A stretch of 64,000 nt of DNA from Anomaloglossus baeobatrachus (GCF_048569485.1 NC_134353.1:72747908-72811907), one strand, 5' to 3'. Shown: positions 34,866-48,018, numbered from the stretch's first letter. A program made the numbers and translations. The notes: a model not told the origin generated them from the letters alone.

Positions 34866-35190
34866 AAAGGTGATGTCTGGGACCATTTTCTATTGTTATT
34901 GTTACTTTAGGGGTAAGATCTTACAGGCAGGTAGTTGCTAATCACCTGCCTGTTGTGCCCGATGCAGATCTCTACCGGCACAGATCGCTCCTGCCGGCGA
35001 TTCAACTGCTTCCTCTGACACACTGCGACAAGAGAGTAGCGGCTTCTTATCCGCTTTGGTCTGTAGACAGGGTGGGACAGCCAACGTCATGCTTGATTGA
35101 TAGCCCACTGTCTAATTGTCAGTAGCCGGCTGTCAATCAGCAGTCCCACAACGTTGACAGAGCAGAAAGGGAAGACCTTCTATGTTGAGA
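34866..35190. mobile_element. Truncated MITE, family of 19784-20221
   Basis: Begins 'aaaggtgatgtctgggacc', the complement-type end of the 19784 element. It shares 'ctgcctgttgtgcc' and 'cggctgtcaatcagcag' with it and is cut off where the LINE sequence starts. Confidence 0.6.
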
Positions 35191-36230
35191 TGAAAAAGCA
35201 GCAAAATCGACGGCAGCCCCATTCATTTGTGCTAAACAACTGGAACGGACAAGTACACCTATCTGGGCCTATAAAGTCACCTGTCAGGGAGCTTGAAACA
35301 AGCCATAGAGACCCTGAAAGACACAGCTTGACAAACCTTCTGTGCCATCTGAAGGAAATTCTGTCATCTGAAACGCCATGAGGGTCTGGCTAAAAATCTT
35401 CAATTCCATCACCGCCCCAATCCTTCTGTATGGCAGCAAAGTCTGGGGCCCTCACACCTACCCAGATTGGTCAAGGTGGGATTCTAGTCCAGGAGAAATA
35501 TTCCACCTGGATTTCTGTAAGCACCTTCTCCAGGTCCACTGGAGCACCTCCAATGATGCATGTCGGGCTGACATGGGCAGAGATTCCCTCTACACTTCGC
35601 AGTTCTGTAGAAATTTCTGTCATTTCAGGCTCACCTCCTTAGGAACAATCCAAGTTCCCATCACCATAAAGCCCTGATACATACAGGTGGGCCAGATGAA
35701 CCAGGACCCTCGGAACAGCTCATCCAAACCTAACTGGACAAAATCAGCAACCACAGCAGCCAGACACAAGCCAAAATCTGGGAGATAGTAGACAAGGGCC
35801 AATAGAGGTATATCAGTGACTGGAAGAATGATATGATCGCCGAAAACTGACCACATACCAGAGTCTACAGAGAGACTACAGACTGGCCCCAGAAACTTCC
35901 GGACTACTGAGACTGCAGAATCCTGGGCCGGTATAGACTCAGTGCCCACAGTCTGGCCAACAAATATGGCTAACACAGGCAGAGCTACAAGCTCAGGGAG
36001 GACAGACTGTGCCAACACTGATGTGGAGGCCCGGGAGGATGAAACCCACTCCCTGCAATAACGCACCAAATACTCAGCAGTGAGGAACACTGACTTCAGG
36101 AGACACTCTGATGTCTTCCTAGATTTCAGCTCCATGAAGGAGAAAGAGAAAACATATATCCTGCTGGGGGAAGACAAGATAGCAGTGCGGTATGTGAGCG
36201 AATGTCATAGATTTCGAGAAAGAGAACTAT
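35190..36230 (+). mobile_element. LINE ORF2 C-terminal fragment
   Basis: The plus-strand frame at 35378-35677 reads RVWLKIFNSITAPILLYGSKVWGP, then DWSRWDSSPGEIFHL and FCKHLLQVHWSTSNDACRA. This is the post-RT 'ILLYGSE.WGP' region of non-LTR retrotransposons of fish and amphibians. Other frames downstream carry pieces up to 36,220 (NTDFRRHSDVFLDFSSMKEKE...YILLGEDKIAVRYVSECH). Several frame changes and stops show it is dead. The clade is not assigned. It ends next to the 39-bp minisatellite, which may have grown from its 3' UTR. Confidence 0.75.
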
Positions 36231-36269
36231 GATAAGTGATGGACTCCCAAAGCCCCCACTACTATGGAT

Positions 36270-36690
36270 GTGCACCCATCCATAGTTCCTACAGTACCCA
36301 CCTTGAATGTGCCCTCATCCATTGTTCCAACAGTTCCCACCTTGGATGTGCCCTCATCTATCGTTCCTACGGTGCCCACCTTGAATGTGCCCTTATCCAT
36401 CATTCCTACAGTCCCCACCTTGGATGTGCCCTCATCCATCATTCCTATAGTCCCCACCTTGGATGTGCTCTCATCCATCGTTCCTACAGTATCCACCTTG
36501 GATGTGCCAACATCCATCGTTCCTACATTCCCCAAATAGATGTGCCCTCATCCATCATTCCTACAGGCCCCACCTTTGATGTGCTCTCATCCATCCTTCC
36601 TACAGTCCCCACCCTGGATGTGCCCTCATCCATTGTTCCTACAGTCCCTAGCTTGAATGTGCCCTCATCCATCATCACCACAGTCCCCCC
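36270..36690. repeat. 39-bp minisatellite
   Basis: About ten copies of a unit with 'tcatccatcattcctacagt' and 'ccccaccttggatgtgccc'. Because 39 is divisible by three, both strands and several frames stay open (VPSSIVPTVPTLD-type repeats). These are not genes. Confidence 0.93.
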
Positions 36691-36729
36691 CAAAGCTTGT
36701 TTGAATTAGATTGATAAATAGATAGATAG

Positions 36730-39611
36730 TGTGATTGTGGAATATTGGGGGTTGTGTATCATGTAGTGTAGGTTTGTATTTTAGGCATAGTTCACTGTCC
36801 ATTCTCTGTATTGCTTGTGTGTACATTGTATTGTCTATAGCTAATCACCTCCTGCAGTGTTCCTGTCCCTAGGTCTGGGGGAGGGGGACCTGGGATCCAC
36901 CTATACTCTCTGCTTACCTGAATAATTAGTCAGTCTGTTTGAGAACTTCAAGAAAAGCAGAACGAGTCATCCTCTGGGTCAGTAGCTGTGGCTCCCCAGA
37001 GAGAGACCTGGACATATATCGCTTACTGGACTATATCCGTGTTTCTGGACTATTTTTACTCTCTATGGTGGATTATGTTATGGACCGTTTGATTTGCTTG
37101 GAATAAATGTTCTTTGGATTGTTCCATCATCTCTCGCTCTGTTGATTGTGTGATATGGGAGAAGGCACCCCGTACAACTGGTGGCAGCGGTGGGATCAAC
37201 AGAGCACAGCCTAATGGAGCTCCACCCACAGAGCGAGTACAGAGACTGGACCGCATTCAGTCTACATGAGAGAGCCAGAGATCTGGGCCTGAACCATCAT
37301 GGACTGAGTAAAGAGGCCTTAATTGATCTACTGGTGGGTGCGAGCCAGACCACCTCCTCCCAGATGTCTGACGGAAAAGCACTGGAGACGGTAATCCCTG
37401 CCCCAAAAAGCCAGTGGTTCCAAGAAGAAATGGTGGTTATGGGCCCAGATGTATCTCAGGAGTATAAGGAGGCGGCTGCTTGCCAAGCACAGAGGAGACA
37501 AGCAGCAATGGAGTCCGGCAGACGGAGTAATATGAGTTGGAGTGTAAACCCAGCGATCCAGGAGCCTGTACGGATTACCCGAGCAGACTTCAAGCAATTT
37601 GGTGAGGCTTCAGGAGACATAGAAGGGTTCTTCAAGTACTTTGAGCAGCAGTGTGCCCAACTCTGGCTCGATGCGTTTGTTAGTGGGACTCCTGATTGGA
37701 AGCCTGGCAGAGGCTTATCGCACCATTGTCTCACAGCAGACCGGGATTACAACCTTGTAAAGCGGACTATCCTGGATTACCATGCCATCACCCCAGACTC
37801 ACATAGGGCACAGTTCCGAGAACTCCCATGCACAATGGGGGGATCATTTAGGATGTATGCCCATAAGATGTCCTAGGCATGTCGGACATGGCTGGAAGCG
37901 GAAGACTCCTTCACTGTGGAAGACGTTATACAGGTATTTCTTATAGAACCGTTTCTTTCTAAATGTCCCTGAGAAATACGGGAATGGGTCAGAGAGCGCA
38001 CACCACACATCTTGGATAGAGCTGCAGCCCTGACTGATGAGGTCGTTACTATCCAACCGCAATGGAGGGGGCTTCTGGACAATAAGCCACAGCCTGCTCC
38101 TGCTCCCCGGCCCTCTTCAGTTATATCTGCCCCTCCATGCAGCTGCAGGCCGATGACAACCACGGCTCACAGTCCTGGGCCCCAACAGTTCTGACCACGC
38201 CCTGAGGGAATCACAGAGAGGAGATGTTATGGGTGCGGGCAACCTGGGCACCTGAAATCCAGTTGTTCCACAAGTACTCCATGCACCTCCATCTCGTCTG
38301 GTGCATTTTGTGCATTCCTTCCCGCCTAAGGAAGAGTTACCACCACCTACACCGGAGTGTACCGCTGACCCCTACACCATAGATGACCCTGTTGGAGTGT
38401 ATGGGCTCCGGCCTTTGTCACCAGGTTCTCCTACTTCCTACTCCAGCATGTACACTGGTAGGAGTATGACGCAGAGGATATGTTATCGATGTCGGCAGTC
38501 TGGGCATTTGCAAAACATTTACCCTGCTGGTTGATTGAGGAATGACCTTGCACCAAATCGACCTGTTCATTCTCTACAGCCAAATACAAGGGGGGGGGGT
38601 GAGTTTTCACCCCTTCAAGTTGACTTTCCTAATGACTCAAACACTCATGGTTGGCCACTAGGGGTTTATGGGGTGCGAGCCAAAGCCCTGAGGTTCTCTT
38701 ACCATCAAAGTAAACACTTACAGGAGGTTGTGCTGGATGGACAAAGAGTCATTGGATTTTTTGAGTCTGGGGCATTTGTCACAATAGCTGATCCCCGAGT
38801 GGTTCGGCCAGAGGCGATACATCATGGACCAGGGATTGTTATTGAATTGGCTGGAGGACAAAGGAGGAATCTTCCAAAGGCGACTGTAGATCTGGACTTT
38901 GGCTTTGGGGTCAAGCAATGTGTGGTTGGGGTGATGAGCGGCCTGCCTGCAGATCTTCTCCTAGGAAATTATGTGGGAGATCTACAATGCCGATTTGTGG
39001 GTGCAAGAAACACAGTTTGAGTGAAGGACACAAAGGGAAGCGTGTCCTGCCAACCCTACCGCTGTACAAGGGACTATTCACAGCTAAGAAACATGGACTT
39101 AAGTGAGATGGCCAAAGGTCTGTGTAGACCTCATGGCATACTCACTTATTAAGAAGGAGGGAGAGGTTGTGATGATGGAATATAGGGAATTGTGTATCAT
39201 GTTGTGTGGGTTCGTATTTTAGGCGTGGTTCACTGTCCATTCTCTGTATTGCTTGTGTGTACATTGTATTGTCTGTAGGTAATCACCCCCTGTAGTGTTC
39301 CTGTCCCTACATCTGGGGGAGGGAGGCCTGGGATCCACCTATACTCTCTGCTTACCTGAAGAATTAGTCAGTCTGTTTGAGAACTTCAAGAGAAGCAGGA
39401 AGATTCATCTTTTGGGCAGAAGTTGCGGCTCCCCAGAGAGACATGGACATTTATCGCTTACTGGACTATATCCGTGTTTCTGGACTATTTTTACCCTCTG
39501 TATTGTGGATTATGTTATGGACCGTTTGATTTGCGTGGAATAAACGTTCTTTGGATTGTTCCATCATCTCTCGCTCTGTTGATTGTGTGAAATGGGAGAA
39601 GGACCCCGTCA
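36730..39611 (+). mobile_element. LTR-retroelement fossil, short internal region
   Basis: Two LTRs of about 445 bp (36730-37176 and 39168-39611) enclose about 2 kb. The 5' LTR is followed by 'tggtggcagcggtgggat', typical of Gypsy-group elements. A purine-rich tract precedes the 3' LTR (39151-39166). The internal part has a gag-like region with a SAP-like start and a SCAN-like segment (37181-37876), two CCHC zinc-knuckle-like motifs (about 38,220 and 38,470), and a protease-like segment (38535-39020). Reverse transcriptase, RNase H and integrase are absent. The element is broken, with multiple breaks. It lies in a GATA microsatellite, so its target duplication cannot be read confidently. The LTRs differ at a fair number of sites, so it is not recent. 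Confidence 0.82.
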
Positions 39612-40301
39612 TAGATAGATAGATGGATGAATGAATGGACAGATAAATACATACCGTAGCTAGATAGATAGCAATTCATATTTACTCATCATTTAATCAT
39701 TCTTCTGTATTTGTTTTCTAACCTACATTCCAGAAATGAAAAAATATGAATAACTTCAAAAGAATCTCATTTTATACCAATGGAAAGAACAGCAAAAAAA
39801 ACCCAAAGTAATACGAAGTGAAATAAGAATATAAGAGTGGAGGAGCAGGAATTTTTATTATAGTAATCACAAGAGACCCTGGTATAAATTAGTGTCAGAA
39901 ATACCAGCAAAAGAAAAAAGTGCTATCTAAAATTACAATCAAGTCATTCGAGTGAAGATTAGAAAATTATATTTCAAAGGGACACGAAAAATTCTTAAGA
40001 TGTTAAAATTACACTAAGACTGGGATCTTAGCGAGTCACATTGCTTCCAATTTCCCTCTCCCAATGTAAATAAACCTCAATCCTCACTTTAGAAGTCTTA
40101 CTTGCTCATGATGAATACAAGATGCGACAATTTCCTAGGCTGAGGTCCGCTTTCTGTGGTGGGGTCTTTGGGACCCTCAGGGATTGATCCCAGTCACATT
40201 GCTATAACACTGCCTGTAGTATGAAAAAATATCTGGCAGAGATAAAAGCCTCAAACTGCTGCAATGTACAATGATAGACAAAAGCTCCGTTCGCTGTTGT
40301 G
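39612..40301. other. GATA microsatellite edge and AT-rich DNA
   Basis: Short GATA repeats at 39,612-39,670, then AT-rich single-copy-looking DNA. No gene is seen. Confidence 0.4.
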
Positions 40302-40855
40302 TAAAGCCTGCTTTACACGTTGCAATTTCGCATACGATATCGTATGCGATTTGCAACACCCCCATCGTATGTGCGGCACGTTCAATTTGTTGAATGTGCC
40401 GCACAAACGATTAACCCCATTACACATACTTACCTGTCCATACGACCTCGATGTGGGCGGCGAACGTCCACTTCCTGGAGTGGGAGGGACGTTTGGCGTC
40501 ACATCAACGTCACGCGGCAGCCGGCCAATAGATGCGGAGGGGCGGAGCTGAGCGGGACGTAAACATCCCGCCCACCTCCTTCCTTCCGCATTACCGGCCT
40601 GGAGCCACAGGACGCAGGTAAGATCTGTTCATCGTTCCCGGGGTGTCACACACTGCGACTTGTGCTACCCCGGGTACGATGAACAATCCATGAGGAATGA
40701 ACGACGTGCGTGCGATGAATGTTTTAACATTCAATCGCAATCGCACGTAGCTGTTTCACACTGCAATGTACCTTACGATGCCGGATGTGCGTCACTTACG
40801 ACGTGACCCCGCCGACACATTGTAAGATACATTGCAGCGTGTAAAGCTGGCTTAA
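40302..40855. mobile_element. Promoter-like MITE, copy 2 of 3
   Basis: The ends 'taaagcctgctttacacg' and the complement of 'cgtgtaaagctggctta' form the inverted repeat. The interior has 'ggccaatagatgcgg', 'ggggcgg', 'gagcgggacgtaaacatccc', then 'gacgcaggtaagatctg', a strong splice-donor match. The block 'acgatgccggatgtgcgtca' lies near the right end. It shares layout with copies 1 and 3. Confidence 0.78.
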
Positions 40856-41111
40856 CTCCAAAACCAAAGCGGATTAAAAAAAGAATGTTAAAAAAAAAAT
40901 TATAAAAGCAATATTATTTTGTACAGCAGTTAAGAAGAAAAATTCACATATTTAAAATAATCATAACAACCGGCATTGTAAATTTATTACATTAAGGTGT
41001 TTTGCCAATAGCATAAAAATGTAATAAAAGTAGGGGAAAAATTTATATTTTCTGGAAATCCAGAAATCACTAACCAAAAAGAAACCAAAATGACACCAAA
41101 ATAAAGAACAA

Positions 41112-42543
41112 CTACAGTGTTCCCCCCCCCCCCAAAAAAATAAGCCCTATGCCGAAAATAAGCCCTAGCGGAATTTTTCTGCCTTTTTGAAGTATGCTTA
41201 TGTTATAAGCCCTACCCCGAAAATAAGCCCTACCAGGATTTTTGGCCTTTCTGAAGCATGCTTATAATAGAGGGCCTAGACCAAAAATAAGCCCTAGTAG
41301 GATTTTTCAGCCTTTTTGAAGTATGCTTATAATATGAGCCCTACTTCAAAATTAAGCCCTAGTTGCATACCATACTATAATAGTATCCTGAAATAGGGCT
41401 TTGTCAGCCCATTCAGGATATGTAACTTTTATAGTGTATGTTGCCCGCTGTGTTGCTGTAAGCCCCGGACGTTTATAGTTACATGCCAGCTAGTTAAGTG
41501 AATGAATATTCACCTCTATCACGGGGTCCTTCTCCGATATCACAAAATCAACAGAGCGAGAGATAATTGAACAATCCAAAGAACATTTATTCCATGTAAT
41601 CCAGAATGTCCATCAAATATTCCAGCAGACATAGGGTAAAATAGTCCAGCAATGGGATAAATATCCCGGGGATGAGTAACAATCCTCCAGCAGGGAAATC
41701 TGGGTTTCTCAACGTCTCTCTGGGGTGCTGCCTGTAACAGCAGCTTCTCCCCTAGAGGATCAATCTTAATCCTCTCTTCTCTTTCTCAGCCAGAATGAAT
41801 CACCTCCCAGGTAAACAGAGAGCTTGGGTGGATTCCAAGCCCCCCTCCCCCAGACCTAGGGTTAGAAGCACTGCAGGGGGTTATAACCCTGCAGACAGGA
41901 GAAATAATACATAGAATGGCCAGAGCACCACGCCTAAAATACGAACCTACACAAAATGATACACAAACCACCATATTCCACCATCACAACATCTTTCTCC
42001 GCCTACCCCTCTGCCGGTGTCAGTGATTGGAACACATGTTAATGGCAAATGAATATTCATCCCTTTCCCCGCCCATAATCACGCCCACTCCTGTGTTGTG
42101 GTCAGTGATTCAGTCAGACTGCCATTATTATTGCCGGAGGATCACATCTCAATCCTTGCACTGGATGGTGGCTCTCCTCATTAGAGCATGACAGCTACAG
42201 ATAGAAATACATTCTGACATGCTCAGATCAGAAGAGCCGACGGCCAGCCCGAGGATTGAAATGCGATCCTTGGACATTAGTAAGTCTGACTAAATAACTG
42301 ACACTACCACAGAGGGTTGGGTGCGATTATCAGAAGGGGAAAGGGGTGAATATTCATTTTTATCAACACACATTCTAATCACTGTCACCGGCACAGAGGG
42401 GTTGGTGAAGGAAGGAAGTGAATATTCATTTTCCATTAACCCAATCACTGAAACCAATGCAAAATATAAGACATACCCTAAAAGCCCATGCACATCTTTT
42501 TGAGCCAAAAATAATATAAACCCTATCCTATTTTGGGGAAAAC
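41112..42543. repeat. 'AATAAGCCCTA' repeat element with about 75-bp tandem units, split by a solo LTR
   Basis: The left end 'gtgttccccccccccc' is followed by about 3.5 units containing 'gaaaataagccctag' and 'cctttttgaagtatgcttat'. The right end 'ctattttggggaaaacac' mirrors the left end. The solo LTR at 41521-41988 interrupts it. Segments with 'gaatattcat' recur in the right part. No protein is encoded; probably a non-autonomous DNA transposon. Confidence 0.55.
41521..41988 (-). mobile_element. Solo LTR fossil, related to the element at 36730
   Basis: The complement of this segment starts 'tgtgatggtggaatatgg' and ends 'aaggaccccgt'. It shares the LTR layout of 36730-39611 ('gttctttggattgttc', 'ctggactatttta' type blocks) but has clear divergence. 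There is no internal region. Left by recombination between LTRs, by the usual mechanism. Confidence 0.75.
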
Positions 42544-42559
42544 ACAATAATTCTCTATA

Positions 42560-43555
42560 ATGCCTCACGGAGTCTTGAACCCTCGGTGATCAGTAATCTT
42601 TTTGGGAACAGTTCAGTTTACCTGCAGTGCCCCCATTGGAGAAATGAGGAATGACATGGTGCCAAAATCCTCCACAAAAAGATTGTTGCTATAATTATTC
42701 TGGTTTAAAAAGGAATGTGGAATCAGAAAATGACTTCCTGATTAAATCTTATTAGATTGTTGAATGTATTTTATTTTACATTATTTTATATCATATGTAT
42801 TAAAAAATAATAAAAGTCTTGTAATTTTCTAGATTCATACAAATTCTTTTGAGAAATCCACATGTACATTAGCAGCAATAAACAAACTCAGACTCAAGTT
42901 TTAAATTGAAGCATCTAATGTGCATGTGCAAGAGGAGGTGAGCTGTGGGGTCTGGGGTTTTAACCTAGGAAATGTTTTGATTTTCATTTTTTCCTCCTCT
43001 CCTTACAAGAGCCATAACTTCTTTATTTGTCAGTCAATATAGCTATAGGAGAGTTTGTTTTTTTGCAGGACGAGTTGTACTTTTGAATGACACCATTTTG
43101 AATGACACTGGAAAAGTGCAGTGAAATTGCAAAAAAAACATACAATTCCACAATAGGTTTTTTTTTTTTTTATTTACCATGTTTAATATATGGTAAACAT
43201 GACCTGGCAATATGATTCCCCAGGTCAATACAAGTTCATGGATACCAAACATGTATAGTTTATTTTTTAATTTAAGTGGTGAAAAAAATTCTGAAATTTG
43301 TAAAAAAAAAAAAAAAATTTTTTTGCTTTGGTCATTGTTTTTCCAGACCCATAACGTTCTCATTTTTCATGTTCTAGAGCTCAGTGAAGGCTTATTTTAT
43401 GCTTCCTGAACTGACAGTTTTACTGATACCATTTTGGGGTAGATACGATGTTTTGATCGCCTTTTATTCCAAACTTGCAGCAACCCAAAAATATAATTCT
43501 ACAGTTTTGTTTTTCTTTGTTGTTATGCTGAACTCGTCCACAGACATTTCACAGA
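42560..43555. other. AT-rich repeat-like DNA without a gene
   Basis: The segment at about 42,960-43,500 ('caagagccataacttctt', 'ggacgagttgtacttttga') resembles the terminal filler of amphibian non-autonomous DNA transposons. Homopolymer runs occur at 43,159 and 43,303. Frames are short and unrelated to known proteins. Confidence 0.35.
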
Positions 43556-45472
43556 AGTCTGTCAGAATTCAGAGTTCGGGTGTTATTCGGATGCTGAATA
43601 AAGTTTGTTGCAAGGCTGCAGCATCGGCCATCAACGTGCTTTTCAGGCATGGGGAAGGTGTCTGGATGCTGCTGTGAACAAAATAAAAAAAAATGTAAAT
43701 AATGGCGTGGGGTTCCCCCTATTTTTGATAACCAGCAGGGTAAAGCAGACAGCTGGAGTCAGGTATTATCAGATTGGGAAGAATCTTGGTGATTTGGCCC
43801 TTCCCAGCCTAAAAATATCTGCTCACCGCCGCCCCAGAAGTGGCGCATCTATTTGATGCGCTAATTCTGGCAGTGTGCCCGTTTCTTCCCGATTACGCTC
43901 ATGTGTGGCACTCGTGGTAATATTTTTGGGCTTGATGTCAGCTGTGAATTGACAACTGGCATCAAGCCCAGGGGTTGGTAACGGATAGACGTCTATCAGA
44001 CACCTTCATTACTAACCAGGCAAGTGTAAAGTTAACAAACAAACACGCATACACAGGAAAAAAAGTTTTTTTTTTCAATAAGACTCCCTCACACTACCTG
44101 GTTCACCAATTTAATACTTAAAAATAAATCCTTGAAATTCTGAAGTAATCCAATGGTGTACTGTCCCACAACGCCCATCTAATCCTATGGAGTCTCGTTC
44201 TCAGAATGAGGCTCCATAGGTTACTCATGGTGGTCGAGAGACTGGAATTTCTCATGCTCGTGCCTGCCACTGACCGCGATGACCTAGAGAGCCTTGTTCT
44301 CAGAACATTCTGAGAACGAGGCTACATAGGAATTCATGGACATCGTGAGACATTACACCATTGGATTACATTAGAACTTCATCTATTTATTAATAAAAAA
44401 AGAAATCCTTAAAAGGAGAGTGAGGGGAGTCTTCCTTCAAATACCGTATTTTTCGCTTTATAAGACGCACTTTTCCTCCCAAAAATTTGGGAGGAAAATG
44501 GGTGGTGCGTCTTATAATCCGAATATAGCGGTACCTGGGGGTCCTGTCTGTGCGGCGATCGGGCGGCTGGGTGCCTGTGGCTGCGTGCAGTGGTAGCCGG
44601 GTACCCGTGGCTGTGTGCGGCCGTTGGCCAGGCGCTGTGTGCGGCCGGGTACCCGTGGCTGTGTGCGGCCGGGCGCTGTGTGCGGCCGGGTACCCGTGGC
44701 TGTGTGCGGGCGGCAGACGGCTGCCGCCCTCACACAGGCACCTGGCTGCCGCCTGCACGCAAGCACAGGTACCCGGCTGCTTGCATGCAGGGTGGGCGGG
44801 CAGCCTGCTGGCTGCCACTCTGTGTGTGCGGGGCGGGCGGCTGTGCAGCAAGTTACCCATTTTGTCCGCTGTCACACTTTCAAATGATAGTGTCGGGAGC
44901 GGGAGCGTGCGCAGATGGAGCTCTTGGACGAGAGCTCCATCTGCGCATGCGCTGCTCCGGGCGCCATCACTTGAATCGGGACCGCGGACACACTGGGAAA
45001 ACAAGGCATCGGTCTACTCCACCACTGAGCAGTCGCCGCTGCCACCACTGAGCTGTCACCGCCGCTGCCACCACTCAGCCGTCACCGCCGCTGCTACCAC
45101 TGAGCCATCATTTGAACCGGGACCGCGGACACGGGGATACTCACTGCACCGGCCTGCTGCACGACTCACCCACCGCCGCTGCCGCCACCACGGACCCCCT
45201 GCCACTGACCCGCCACGCCTGCCAGCACAACCTGTGCCTCCTGTGACCCCGCTTCACCACCACTGCTGCCACCCTAAGGTAAGAACACCGGAGTATAAGA
45301 CACACCCCATTTTTCTTTTTTTTACCTTTTTTTTTTTTTTTTTTTTTTTTGAAATATAAATTGATATTTTATTAAGTATTTTATTATACAGTTCAAGTGA
45401 TTAGTACAAAAAAAGAAATGATAAAAAATATTAAACAAATTGAAGATCAGGTACAAAGACAATAATGGCTAA

Positions 45473-46496
45473 GGCCAGGTCCACATCTCCGCTGTTCTGC
45501 ATCAGCCACATGCATTGCTTGGCGCTTGTGACTGATGCGTTGTACAACGGATGACAATAATTGGAATTAGAAAGCGGACTCCGTTGTAAAACGAGAGAGA
45601 GATAGCGATCAGCTGATCTCCCGGCGGCCGGCTAATGAGAGCGATCAGCTGATCTCCCGGCGGCCGGCTAATGAGAGCGATCAGCCGATCTCCCGGCGGC
45701 CGGCTAATGAGAGCGATCAGCCGATCTCCCGGCGGCCGGCCAATGAGAGCGATCAGCTGATCTCCCGGCGGCCGGCTAATGAGAGCGATCAGCTGATCTC
45801 CCGGCGGCCTGCTAATGAGAGCGATCAGCTGATCTCCCGGCGGCCTGCTAATGAGAGCGATCAGCTGATCTCCCGGCATCCGGCTAATGAGAGCGATCAG
45901 ATGATCTCCCGCCGTCCGGCCAATGAGAGCGACCAGCTGACCACCCGGCGGCCGGCCCCCGCGAGCGACCAGCCCATCTCCCGGTGTCCGGCCAACGAGA
46001 GCGACCAGATGATCTCCCGACGGCCGGCCACCGCGAACGATCAGCTGATCGCCCCCACTAGCCGGACGCCGGGAGACCAGCCGACCACCCCCAAAAGCCG
46101 GCGGCCGGGAGACCAGCCGATCGCCCACAGTAGCCGGCCGCCGGGTGACCAGCCGATCGCCCACAGAAGCCGGCCGCCGGCTGACCAGCCGACCGCTCAC
46201 AGAAGGCGGCCGCCGGGTGATCAGCTGATCGCTCGCCCGCTGAGAGAGAGCATGCGCAGCGAAATCATACGGATTCCGCCGCTCAAAAAAACGTTACACT
46301 CTGCGTTCTTGCCGCCCGACGGTCAGTCGTTCCATGACTGATCACTCGGGCGGAGGATGCAACGCAGCGTCATCACTCACAATCTGCCACTCATATAAGT
46401 CTTTGGGAAACAACGGAATCCGCCAAACGGATTGCGTTTATCAGAGCGGTGGATTGTGACTGACGCAAAACAACGGAAATGCGAACCCAGCCCAAG
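45473..46496. mobile_element. hAT-like non-autonomous element with a 36-bp minisatellite
   Basis: The left end 'aaggccaggtccacatctcc' and the complement of the right end 'ggaaatgcgaacccagcc' form an imperfect inverted repeat. At 45605-45950 there are about ten units of 36 bp, each holding the palindrome 'gatcagctgatc' plus 'tcccggcggccggc'. The array decays to 46,240. The 232-codon and 146-codon frames on opposite strands exist because 36 is a multiple of three. Confidence 0.7.
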
Positions 46497-46499
46497 TTG

Positions 46500-48015
46500 C
46501 ATAGTAACCTGCATGAGATGAACAGGAAAGCAAGAATAAAACCCCCCCCTCCCAGTCAGCGTGACCACTGAAAAATTGTAAATGACTATATACAGTATAT
46601 TTCAGGAGATATATTAAATGTCAGAATGTCCTCTTGTAAAAAGGGGAAATATTTGACCCATTAAGGGTTAATGTACAAAATGGATGGGAAAACTATCATA
46701 ATTGTGGTATCACAAAGATAACTAACGGAGTCAGCATAACAATGGCCCAACAAAAATTATATATACGGTATTACATTTTCAGAATTCTATATCTATGTGC
46801 AACGGTTTGAAAAGACTGTCAGCATGCCTAATACATGGCTAGGCACCTTTATAGCGTGGAGGAAGGGCAATGGTTAAAGATTAAATGAGTATGTGGGAAA
46901 GCTGGCAATACACTGAATAGAAGGCAGAGATGTCACTGAATACGAAAGATTGCCTTAACTTGAGGGAGGAATTACAAAACAAGATGAAGGACAAGCAGTA
47001 GAAGAACTTGTTTATAGTAAAACAAGGATTATATCTGTAGTGCTGAGTGGTCACAGTGGATGGATCCCCAACGATCGTTTCGCAGAGGTTCTTTTTCCAG
47101 GGGCAGTGCACATTTTTCCTAACAAAAGACATCTTTTTGATGCAGATATGTCTTCAAGAAATTCATAGCAAGTGCTCATACCCTTACACAGCATAGCCAC
47201 TGCAAAAATTAGCACGTGTAGTCATAATTTGTCAAACAATGGGCAACTCACATAGCCAGTGTAGAGGCAGTGAGCGGGAGTAGTGGACTCACTGGACCAC
47301 AGATGGGAGAGACTTAATTAAGCACCTACCCTAAGACGGACGCCAGGTACCACTTCCAGGGCAGTGACTGGGACTGTGGCAGCTGACCCCCAGGACAGGA
47401 GACCAACTTGAGTACCAGCACGGGTTCAGCGGGATGGCTGAGGCAGTCTGGTATGGACAGATATGGTAGGCACGGCAGGGACAGATAGAAAGGGGAAGAA
47501 AGGTACAAGTGGCAGACACAGGGATAACTGGACAGGAGCACTGGATCCTGACAACTAACTAGAAGACTGACTAACTAAGGTCATTGTGCAGGCACCTCTC
47601 CAAATGGGAGGGTGCCTTAAATAAATAATGTCTCTCAGCCATATTCCGAGAGGCATTTCCTGGAAATAGCGCAACGGCCCCTTAAGAGGAGGGCAAGTGC
47701 ACGTCCACCCTAAGCACACTCTCAGGAGACCTGAGCTGCGTGCACAGACTCTGGAAGGAGGAGGAAGCAGGAGGACATGTGAATGGCTGCAGGGGAGGAG
47801 CAACCTGGCCGGAGGGGGTAAGTCGATGTCCCTGCAGAGATGCCGGCACTACACAATCAACTAATTGCAATGTCCTATCCAAACTAAGGGGTGGTGATCA
47901 TTCTAAAATCTAGTGCTCAAAAAGGAAAGGGGTTTCCCATAGCAGTTACTCAGTTTCTTGTTTTGACTTTTGAAAAGGTATTTTGAATGGTTGCTCTTGG
48001 CAACAATATATAAAC
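46500..48015. other. Unassigned insertion content
   Basis: An AT-rich part (46,500-47,270) includes the degenerate hammerhead-like motif at 47066-47104. A more GC-rich part (47,270-47,870) resembles an LTR-like or other dispersed repeat, but no ends were confirmed. No gene is seen. Confidence 0.35.
47062..47106 (-). ncRNA. Degenerate hammerhead-like motif G
   Basis: Minus strand: CCCC, then a CUGGAAAAAG stretch where CUGANGA is expected, GCGAAAC, GAUC, GUU, GGGG. It aligns by eye with motif E (57,021-57,056), but the core CUGANGA is lost. It is probably a decayed member of the same family. Confidence 0.3.
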
Positions 48016-48018
48016 TGT

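Noticed and set aside
36227-36709. Frames of 157, 102 and 91 codons with VPSSIVPTVPTLD-type repeats
   Set aside because: 39-bp minisatellite, open on both strands.
44390-45359. Frames of 269, 204 and 153 codons
   Set aside because: GC-rich repeats of the transposon; overlapping frames on both strands with repetitive translations.
45502-46341. Frames of 232 and 146 codons with repeated RPPGDQLIALIS motif
   Set aside because: Product of the 36-bp minisatellite, which keeps frames open on both strands.
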